NCBI GenBank assembly: GCA_030043855.1
Contig: JASHWW010000178.1
Span: 1 to 6,090 of the forward strand
DNA: 6,090 nt
From: Thermoplasmata archaeon
GTDB lineage: Archaea; Thermoplasmatota; Thermoplasmata; Lutacidiplasmatales; UBA184
Direction: 5' to 3'
The notes beneath the pieces are model-generated. The model had not been told where the DNA came from and ran no database searches. It saw only the letters and a list, made by a program, of their open reading frames with translations. Positions 1 to 5,148 of this stretch are shown here, piece after piece. The translations under genes were made by a program, and so were the position numbers. Positions within the stretch are counted from its first letter, which is position 1; each line of letters opens with the position of its first letter.

Positions 1-562
1 GCTCGAACGTCGTCTTCACCCGCGCGGCGAGCACCGCCGGTGCCAGGAGCTCCGTCCCCCACGCCCGGGCTCCCGCGCGACGCGCCTCGACCAGAGACGT
101 GCCGCTGCCGGCGAACGGGTCGAGCACCGTGGCCCCGCGGTCGAGCTCCGCCCGCCCGAGTTCCCGGGCGACGAACTCCGCCGAGTAGCCCTGCACGTAC
201 GGCCACCAGCGGTGGACCGGGAGTTCCTCGTTCGACCGGAAGGTGATCGGACCGGCGACGGTGCCGAGGGCGATGCCGTGCTCGCGGACGAACCGCTCGT
301 CGAACTCGGCCGGACCGACGAAGTCGGCGCGCTCCACCAACCGCTCGAAATCTCGCAGGACCCAGAGACCCCGTCCCATCCGAACGGCGTCGCCGCGCTG
401 CTCGAGCAGGTCCAGCGTCGGAGTCACCCGGTCGACCGGGACCGCGAGTCGCGTGGCCAGCTGCCGAGCCGTCGCCCCGAGGGCGCCCGTCTCGTGGAGG
501 GCATCGCGGACCGGGCCGGCGCCGATGCCGTCCGCTCGCGACCCGGTCGCGGATCCGCTCAG
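1..562 (-). CDS. DNA methyltransferase (N4/N6 amino type) with N-terminal winged helix, partial
   Basis: Only the first 187 residues are in the window; the 3' part runs off the left edge. Residues about 13-70 read as a winged helix-turn-helix: helices around GPVRDALHETG and TARQLATRLAV, then a wing ending GRGLWVL. Residues 107-134 hold a conserved-looking block (FRSNEELPVHRWWPYVQGYS) that in this family precedes the SAM site. Residues 147-155 are methyltransferase motif I, LDPFAGSGT, which binds S-adenosylmethionine, followed by VEARRAGARAWGTEL. The catalytic (D/S)PPY motif IV should lie beyond the edge, so the order X-I-IV (alpha-like) is inferred. The reading frame has no ATG before position 379 and no GTG before 427, and both would cut the winged helix. 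The best start is a CTG at 562-560, which forms a CTGA overlap with the CHAD stop codon and has GGAGGT (578-573) 10 nt upstream. It could instead be frameshifted relative to its true start. Substrate base and sequence specificity cannot be told. Product class is fairly sure; the start is not. Confidence 0.75.
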   Translation of the reverse strand, partial: MSGSATGSRADGIGAGPVRDALHETGALGATARQLATRLAVPVDRVTPTLDLLEQRGDAVRMGRGLWVLRDFERLVERADFVGPAEFDERFVREHGIALGTVAGPITFRSNEELPVHRWWPYVQGYSAEFVARELGRAELDRGATVLDPFAGSGTSLVEARRAGARAWGTELLAPAVLAARVKTTFE

Positions 563-1506
563 CGCCGTACGGACCTCCGTACGACGGCGCGGCGCGGGGG
601 GGTGGTCGGGGGGGAGGCTTCCGGAAGTCGGGTCGGGAGTTCCGCAAGCCCCGAGCGAGCGGCGCTCCGCTCGCGACGGCGGCGGGTACGCAGCGCGGCG
701 GCCCAGGGGGAGCGGGTCAGGTTGGCATCGAACGAGGCGAGCGCCACGTCGAGGTCGTGGATGTGGCCGAGACGGTCCTGGAGCTGGCGAAGGCCCCGCG
801 GCAACGGAGGTCCGCGATGCGGGGCGATCCGCCCGGTGAGGTCGGAGATCTGCCGCAGCTGGCGGACCCGGATCCGGAGGCGGTGCAAGCGATCGGGGGT
901 CGGACGACGCCGCGCCTTGCGGTGGGCCCGTTGGACCTTGCGGTGACGCTCCAGGCCGACGTCGGAGAGGATGTGCCGCAGCTCGGCGGCGGCGGTGACC
1001 CGAGACGGGCGGCCGAGCGCCGCGCGCAGATCCTCGAAGAGGTGGGCCTCCTGCTCCGAGCGAAGGAACGCCCGAAGGAGCTCGCGCCCCGTGCGGCCGT
1101 CGTCCCGCAGCCGAGCCAGGAACCGCTGGAACCGACGGGTCTCCTCGGGTTCGCCCCGGACCTCCTTCACCTTGTCGAGCAGGGCGAGAACGACGTCGCG
1201 GTCGCGGACCTGCCCCGCGAGCCGGGTCAGCCGCTTGACGCGTTGGGTCAACGGGCGGAGCGCCTCGCGGTCCTTCGCGGTGAGGAGCCGCTCCCAGAGG
1301 AGCAGCCCCAGCCGGAACCGGCGCATCTCCCGATGGAGGTGATGCAGCGACTCCGGGGTCGGGTGGGGGAGCCGGATGACCTCCGCGACGGTCCGATCGA
1401 CGTCCGCGAGGAGCCGGCGGAGTTCCGCGGTGAGTCGTTCGGGGCGGAGCGTCGGACGGGGCGGCGCGCGTTCCACCTCCGGGGTCCGGTACCCGCGCTG
1501 GCGCAT
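559..1506 (-). CDS. CHAD domain protein (polyphosphate-associated)
   Basis: A 315-residue, strongly basic, all-helical protein. CHAD (conserved histidine alpha-helical domain) is a duplicated helical bundle that binds polyphosphate. Both halves are visible. Repeat 1, residues about 22-115, has LHHLHREMRRFR (H55, H58) and then RDRDV at 101-105. Repeat 2, about 185-262, has LHRLRIRVRQLR (H208) and HDLDV at 250-254. The conserved histidines and the basic residues beside them form the polyphosphate-binding surface in this family. The C-terminal 50 residues are Arg/Pro-rich with no evident fold. No signal peptide or membrane helix is seen, so it should be cytosolic, probably on polyphosphate granules. 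It is divergent from the exopolyphosphatase gene, a pairing that supports a polyphosphate role. The ATG at 1506 was chosen because it sits 50-60 residues ahead of the first histidine; an in-frame ATG at 1560 would add 18 low-complexity residues but lies almost on the promoter-like AT box. The open frame continues upstream antisense to ppx and is not coding there. Confidence 0.9.
   Translation of the reverse strand: MRQRGYRTPEVERAPPRPTLRPERLTAELRRLLADVDRTVAEVIRLPHPTPESLHHLHREMRRFRLGLLLWERLLTAKDREALRPLTQRVKRLTRLAGQVRDRDVVLALLDKVKEVRGEPEETRRFQRFLARLRDDGRTGRELLRAFLRSEQEAHLFEDLRAALGRPSRVTAAAELRHILSDVGLERHRKVQRAHRKARRRPTPDRLHRLRIRVRQLRQISDLTGRIAPHRGPPLPRGLRQLQDRLGHIHDLDVALASFDANLTRSPWAAALRTRRRRERSAARSGLAELPTRLPEASPPTTPPRRAVVRRSVRR
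566..583 (-). promoter_or_regulatory. Hairpin presenting the Shine-Dalgarno of the methyltransferase
   Basis: This is a perfect inverted repeat, two 8-nt arms around 2 nt (plus strand cgtacggacctccgtacg). In the minus-strand RNA it folds as a stem with AGGU in the loop, and the strong archaeal ribosome-binding sequence GGAGGT (578-573) lies across the loop. A further outer stem is possible, GCGCC with GGCGC, leaving a 3-nt bulge; its 3' arm reaches position 562, the first base of the proposed CTG start. The element lies in the last codons of the CHAD gene. A ribosome translating CHAD would open it, so it would couple the downstream methyltransferase to CHAD translation. The repeat is seen directly; the role is inferred. 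It could also be a protein-binding palindrome or chance in GC-rich DNA. Confidence 0.5.
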
Positions 1507-1562
1507 AGCGGTTCGTTCCGCCGCCGTCCCGGGGCCTCGCGCGTCCCTCCCCGACCCCATCC

Positions 1563-1568
1563 ATTTTA
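1563..1568. promoter_or_regulatory. Candidate TATA box of the divergent CHAD/ppx promoter
   Basis: ATTTTA is the only AT-rich island in the 84 nt between the two divergent genes. On the plus strand its centre is about 25 nt before the GTG at 1591, the spacing expected when an archaeal transcript begins at or next to its start codon (leaderless). On the minus strand the same box, TAAAAT, would start transcription near 1540 and leave a leader of about 35 nt before the CHAD ATG at 1506. No clear purine-rich BRE flanks it on either strand, so which gene it serves, or whether both, is uncertain. Confidence 0.45.
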
Positions 1569-1590
1569 GGGACGAGGAGGCTCGGGGGCC

Positions 1591-3147
1591 GTGGACCGGA
1601 GCCGCATGGCCGACTTCGGGGGAGAGCGCCCGAAGAGTCGCGCGGCGTCCACGCTCGGCGTTATCGACCTGGGCTCGAACACGGCACGGTTCGTCGTCTT
1701 CGAAACCTCGCGGACCGGCGCGGTCCGCGCCGTCTTCGAGACGAAGGATGCGCCGCGGCTGGGGCTCGGGGCCGCGCCCGACGGGAGTCTGACCGAGGAG
1801 GCGATCGCGCGCGGCGTCACGACCGTCCGTCGCTTCGCGCGCGTCGTCCGGACGATGGAGGTCCCCAAGACGCTCGCCGTCGCCACGAGCGCGGTCCGCG
1901 ACGCTCCGAACGGGCCCTCCTTCGTCCGGGAGGTCCAGCGAGCGACGGGCGTCCTGCTCCGGGTGATCTCGGGCGGCGAGGAGGCCCGCTACGCCTACCT
2001 CGGGGTCGCCAGCACCGGCCCGCTCAGCGACGGCATCGTGTTCGACCTCGGCGGCGGTTCGATGCAGCTCGCGGAGGTCCGCCGCGGAACGCTCCGGAAC
2101 TCGGTCTCGCTGCCGTTGGGGGTCCTGCGGCTCTCCCAGCGCTTCCTCGACCACGACCCGCCGAAGCGCCGCGAGTGGGAGGAGCTGCGGGAGTACGTCC
2201 GGCGGACGCTCGGCTCGGTCTTCGAGGCGTTCGGAGGGAGCCGGTACCACCTCGTGGGGGTCGGCGGTACCGTCCGGGCGCTCGCCCGGGCGGCGATCGA
2301 ACTGCGGGCGTACCCGATCCAGAGAGTCCACGGGTACCCGCTCTACGACCACGACATCGAGGCCCTCCACGAGCTGCTGGCCGAGATGCCCGCCGCGAAG
2401 CGGAAGTCGGTCCCCGGGATCGGCGGGGATCGGGCCGACGTCGTCCTCGCCGGCATCGCGGTCCTGGAGGAGCTCCTGCGGGTGGTGCGGGCCGACGTGG
2501 TGACGGTGTCGGGCGCCGGCATCCGCGAGGGGATCGCCCTGGAGGCGATCGGCGCGAAGCTCCCGACGACCGCCGAGGAGCTCGCCGACCGTTCGGTCGC
2601 GGCCGCGGCCGAGTCGTTCGCCTTCGACCTCGACCACGGCCGGGGCGTGCGGGATGCGGCGCTCGCGCTCTACGATCTGCTCGCTCCGCGGTTCGCGGGG
2701 GGCGCGAGCGAACGGATCGCTCTCCGCGTCGCCGCAGGGATGCACGACGCCGGGACCGCGATCGACCTGTGGAACCACGCGCGGCACTCCGCGTACCTGA
2801 TCCAGAACTACCCGATCTGGGGACTCTCGCAGCGGGAGGTCCTACTCGCGTCGATGGCAGCGTACCTCCACGAGGGGGACGACCCCCCGTCCGAGTGGAA
2901 GCGCGACTACCTGCCCGTGATCCGCGGGGAGGACGTTGGCACCGCGGTCGCCCTCGGGGCGATCCTGTCGGTCGCCGAGATGGTCGCCCCCGCGAAGCCG
3001 CGGTTCCATCTCAGCGGGGGCGGCAAGGCGCTGGCGCTCGCCTTTTCTGCGTCGGCCGATAGCTCGCTCGCCCCGCGATGGCAGGAGAAGGTCCGACGCC
3101 CGCTCGAACGCGTCTTCGACCTTGACGTGCGCCTCCGTGATAGCTAA
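1591..3147 (+). CDS. ppx: Exopolyphosphatase, Ppx/GppA family, with C-terminal HD domain
   Basis: A 518-residue cytosolic enzyme of the actin/Hsp70-like ASKHA fold. The family releases terminal phosphate from inorganic polyphosphate and in some members converts pppGpp to ppGpp. Residues 23-30 are the first phosphate-binding motif (VIDLGSN). VISGGEEAR at 125-133 carries the catalytic glutamate region. FDLGGGS at 151-157 is the second phosphate motif. GVGGT (223-227), PGIGGDRADV (275-284) and SGAGIREG (307-314) complete the core. Residues about 335-515 are the HD-type helical domain of long Ppx/GppA proteins, with MHDAG at 384-388, H396 and RHSAYLI at 398-404. Length matches two-domain Ppx/GppA. 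The start is GTG 1591: GAGGAGG ends 10 nt before it and an AT-rich box sits about 25 nt before it. An ATG at 1606 (513 residues) is a good alternative. It overlaps the next gene by 11 nt, so the two are cotranscribed. Polyphosphate is preferred over pppGpp as substrate because the CHAD gene is adjacent; the sequence alone does not separate the two. Confidence 0.95.
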   Translation: MDRSRMADFGGERPKSRAASTLGVIDLGSNTARFVVFETSRTGAVRAVFETKDAPRLGLGAAPDGSLTEEAIARGVTTVRRFARVVRTMEVPKTLAVATSAVRDAPNGPSFVREVQRATGVLLRVISGGEEARYAYLGVASTGPLSDGIVFDLGGGSMQLAEVRRGTLRNSVSLPLGVLRLSQRFLDHDPPKRREWEELREYVRRTLGSVFEAFGGSRYHLVGVGGTVRALARAAIELRAYPIQRVHGYPLYDHDIEALHELLAEMPAAKRKSVPGIGGDRADVVLAGIAVLEELLRVVRADVVTVSGAGIREGIALEAIGAKLPTTAEELADRSVAAAAESFAFDLDHGRGVRDAALALYDLLAPRFAGGASERIALRVAAGMHDAGTAIDLWNHARHSAYLIQNYPIWGLSQREVLLASMAAYLHEGDDPPSEWKRDYLPVIRGEDVGTAVALGAILSVAEMVAPAKPRFHLSGGGKALALAFSASADSSLAPRWQEKVRRPLERVFDLDVRLRDS

Positions 3148-3838
3148 CACGCCGTCCTCGCACCACGGATTCCCGGGCCGCCTCCTCGTCTTCGAGGGGC
3201 TGGACGGGAGTGGGAAGTCGACGCAGGCGGCCCTCCTCGGGAAGTGGCTCTCCTCCCGCGGGTACCGCGTCTTCTTCACCGAGTGGAACTCCTCGGACCT
3301 CGTCGCGAGCGTGATCCGCCGCGGCAAGAAGAAGGGCCTGCTGACCCCGACGACGTTCAGCCTGCTCCACGCCGTCGATTTCGCGGACCGGTTCGAGCGG
3401 CAGATCCTCCCGCCGCTGCGCGCCGGCTACCTCGTCGTCTGCGACCGGTACGCGTACACCGCCTTCGTCCGGGACGCGGCCCGCGGGTGCGACCCGGCCT
3501 GGGTCCGCACGATCTACGCGTTCGCCCCCCGCCCCGACCGCGTGTTCTACTTCCGGGTCCCGGTGTCGATCACGCTCCGGCGGAAGATCGCCTCCCGCCT
3601 CAAGATCAACTACTACGAGGCCGGCATGGACTTGAAGCTCTCCGACGACCTCTACGAGAGCTACGAGAAGTTCCAGGGCCGCCTGAAGCGCGAGTACGAC
3701 CGCCTCGCGAAGTCGGACGCCTTCACCGTGATCGATTCCACCCGGCGGGTCGAGCAGATCCAGCAGGACCTGCGCGCCGACCTCGCGCCGCTCCTCCAGA
3801 ACTTCCCGACGGGGGCGAAGCTGCTGCATGACGGGTAG
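3137..3838 (+). CDS. tmk: Thymidylate kinase-like P-loop kinase, copy 1
   Basis: A 233-residue P-loop NTPase of the thymidylate kinase superfamily (dTMP + ATP to dTDP + ADP in the type enzymes). Walker A is canonical, EGLDGSGKST at residues 20-29 with K27. The DRY motif (CDRYAYTAF, 102-110) matches the DR(Y/H) motif that contacts the nucleotide monophosphate. DFADRFE at 81-87 and RPDRVFYFRV at 132-141 also fit the family fold. The C-terminal part differs from textbook dTMP kinases: where the LID and DRFE segment is expected it has INYYEAGMDLKLSDDLYES at 157-175, and the next protein carries a matching WESGMD. The GTG start at 3137 lies inside the end of ppx, sharing the 11 nt GTGATAGCTAA. No Shine-Dalgarno is evident, so translation is probably coupled to ppx. 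The other in-frame start lies far upstream, antisense-like within ppx. dTMP kinase is the homology call; a different nucleotide or polyphosphate-linked substrate is possible from context. Confidence 0.85.
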   Translation: MIANTPSSHHGFPGRLLVFEGLDGSGKSTQAALLGKWLSSRGYRVFFTEWNSSDLVASVIRRGKKKGLLTPTTFSLLHAVDFADRFERQILPPLRAGYLVVCDRYAYTAFVRDAARGCDPAWVRTIYAFAPRPDRVFYFRVPVSITLRRKIASRLKINYYEAGMDLKLSDDLYESYEKFQGRLKREYDRLAKSDAFTVIDSTRRVEQIQQDLRADLAPLLQNFPTGAKLLHDG

Positions 3839-4565
3839 GACGTACGGCACCCGCCTGCCGGGCTTTCCCGAGGGACCGCTCCACGGTAAGCTCGTCGTCG
3901 TCGAAGGGGCCGACGGCTCCGGGCGGACGACCGAAGTGGCGCTGCTCCGCGAATGGCTCGAGGTCGAGGGCCACGCGGTCGTCGACACCGGGCTGCGCCG
4001 CTCCGACCTCGTCTCCGGCGAGATCGACAAGGCGAAGCAGGGCCACACGCTGGGGACCACGACCCTGGCGTTGCTCTACGCCGCCGACTTCGCCGATCAG
4101 CTGGAGAACAAGATCGTGCCCGCGCTCTCCGCCGGGTCAACCGTGCTGGCCGACCGGTACATCTTCACCCTGATGGCCCGCGCCGTCGTGCGCGGCGCCT
4201 CCCGCGACTGGGCGCGGGAGGTCTACGGATTCGCCCTCAAGCCCGACCTGGTGGTCTTCCTGGAGGCGCGACCGGAGATCCTCCTCCACCGCTCGATCGG
4301 GAAGTACGGCTCGCTCGACTACTGGGAGAGCGGGATGGACATGTTGCTCTCCCGCGACTTCTTCGAGAGCTTCTTCCTCTACCAGGACCGCCTCTCGAAG
4401 GAGTTCGACTGGCTCTCCGACCAGTACGGCTTCCACCGGGTCGACGCGAACCGGGCCCCCGAGGCGGTGCACGGGGACGTCCAGCAACTGGTCGCGCCGC
4501 TCTACGGCGCTCGGGCGGGTGCCGCGCCGCCTACGAAGACTCGTCGACCAGCTGCTTCCGGGTGA
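3828..4565 (+). CDS. Thymidylate kinase-like P-loop protein, copy 2, Walker A Lys replaced by Arg
   Basis: A 245-residue paralogue of the preceding kinase. Shared landmarks include SDLV, AADFAD (85-90), IVPALSAG (96-103), ADRYIFTLMARAVVRG (108-123), YGFALKPDLVV (133-143) and YWESGMDM (165-172). The P-loop reads EGADGSGRTT (26-35): R33 stands where nearly all P-loop kinases have the phosphate-binding lysine. The rest of the fold looks intact and shows no frameshift, so this is a deliberate variant or a regulatory/non-catalytic partner, not a decaying gene. About 20 C-terminal residues (from ARAGAAPPTK) are Ala/Pro/Arg-rich and look disordered. The ATG at 3828 overlaps the end of copy 1 by 11 nt (ATGACGGGTAG), the same overlap length as between ppx and copy 1. 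The 3' end overlaps the convergent SixA gene by 35 nt. A heteromeric pair with copy 1 is plausible. Catalytic activity is uncertain; family membership is fairly sure. Confidence 0.82.
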   Translation: MTGRTYGTRLPGFPEGPLHGKLVVVEGADGSGRTTEVALLREWLEVEGHAVVDTGLRRSDLVSGEIDKAKQGHTLGTTTLALLYAADFADQLENKIVPALSAGSTVLADRYIFTLMARAVVRGASRDWAREVYGFALKPDLVVFLEARPEILLHRSIGKYGSLDYWESGMDMLLSRDFFESFFLYQDRLSKEFDWLSDQYGFHRVDANRAPEAVHGDVQQLVAPLYGARAGAAPPTKTRRPAASG

Positions 4566-5070
4566 GCAGCCAGACCAGGCGGCCCCCGCCCGGCTTCACG
4601 CCGGTCGGGAACTCGAGGCACGCGGCGCCCCCCTTCGTCAGGTGGACGACCGAGACCCCGTCGCCGACGAGGGCCAGGCCGACGAACTCGGCCAGGGTCG
4701 GCTCGTGGCCGACCAGGACGATCTCCTGACCGCCGCGGACCGACCGCTTCAGGCGGTCGAAGATCGGGTTCGGGAGGTTCCCGGGGGCCAACTCGGGCCA
4801 CATCTCGAGCTTCGGGGGGTCGTCGAGCGCCCCCCGGACCATCTGGGCGGTCGCCACCGCCCGCTCGGCGGCGCTCGACACGATCCGGTGCACGGGGTCC
4901 GCGACCCGGACCAACCCGCGGGCCGCCCGGCGGGTCTGGGACTTGCCCTTGGGGGTCAGGGGGCGCTTTTCGTCGTTGGGCCAGCGGATCGGGTCCCGCT
5001 CCTCGGCGGGCCCGTGCCGAACGACGACGACCCGGACGTGACGGTCCGGTGGGTGCGTGCCCTGTGCCAT
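4531..5070 (-). CDS. sixA: SixA-type phosphohistidine phosphatase (histidine phosphatase superfamily)
   Basis: A 179-residue cytosolic protein. Members of this branch form a phosphohistidine intermediate and remove phosphate, in E. coli SixA from histidine phosphotransfer proteins. The signature RHG is at 18-20 (VVVVRHGPAE, nucleophile H19). The second core arginine is probably R70 in SSAAERA, and the second active-site histidine is H122 in LVGHEPTLAEF. PLTPKGKSQTRRAARGL at 37-53 is the typical SixA stretch after the first motif. Length is close to the usual 150-165. The start is ATG 5070; GGGGAGG lies before it with only 1 nt between, which is too close to be ideal. A GTG at 5142, 6 nt after the phoU stop, would add 24 residues rich in Pro, Gly and Arg and would place both genes in one tight operon. 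It lies directly downstream of the PhoU-like gene on the same strand, which supports a phosphate-signalling job. The natural substrate is unknown. Confidence 0.87.
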   Translation of the reverse strand: MAQGTHPPDRHVRVVVVRHGPAEERDPIRWPNDEKRPLTPKGKSQTRRAARGLVRVADPVHRIVSSAAERAVATAQMVRGALDDPPKLEMWPELAPGNLPNPIFDRLKRSVRGGQEIVLVGHEPTLAEFVGLALVGDGVSVVHLTKGGAACLEFPTGVKPGGGRLVWLLTRKQLVDESS

Positions 5071-5088
5071 GCCTCCCCGCGGGGAGGC
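5071..5088 (-). promoter_or_regulatory. Perfect 18-nt palindrome abutting the sixA ATG
   Basis: gcctccccgcggggaggc is its own reverse complement and ends at the base before the ATG at 5070. On the minus strand its 3' half is GGGGAGGC, so it contains the only Shine-Dalgarno-like run near this start. As DNA it could be an operator for a dimeric regulator; as RNA it could hide the ribosome-binding run. The symmetry is seen directly and the role is inferred. If translation starts at GTG 5142 the palindrome is coding sequence (ASPRGG). Confidence 0.4.
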
Positions 5089-5105
5089 GGGGAGGGGTCG
5101 GGGGG

Positions 5106-5113
5106 TAGAAAAA
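5106..5113 (-). promoter_or_regulatory. T-rich box between phoU and sixA: terminator or TATA-like element
   Basis: On the minus strand the sequence reads TTTTTCTA, the only AT-rich run between the two genes. A run of five T after the phoU stop (5149) fits an archaeal oligo-T terminator. The same box lies about 40 nt before the sixA ATG, so as a TATA-like element it would start transcription near 5084 and give a leader of about 14 nt. The sequence does not decide between the two roles, and both may be wrong if the upstream GTG is used. Confidence 0.35.
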
Positions 5114-5148
5114 CCCTCGTTCGGCGCGAAACCCGTCGGCACCCCCGG

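Noticed and set aside
377..427. Conventional ATG (379) or GTG (427) start for the methyltransferase
   Set aside because: Both would remove or split the winged-helix domain whose sequence continues in frame back to about 520, and no ribosome-binding run was seen just before either.
212..1569. Plus-strand open frames across the methyltransferase and CHAD genes
   Set aside because: They are antisense to recognisable domains, rich in Arg/Ser/Pro/Gly and show no family motif; they are by-products of high GC.
1561..2787. Minus-strand open frame running upstream from the CHAD gene across ppx
   Set aside because: It is antisense to the clearly conserved Ppx/GppA protein and is Arg/Asp/Pro-rich low complexity. 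Only the part from 1506 down matches a known fold.
3011..4060. Minus-strand open frame opposite the two kinases
   Set aside because: The composition is typical of a complement-strand artefact and both kinases opposite it have strong motifs.
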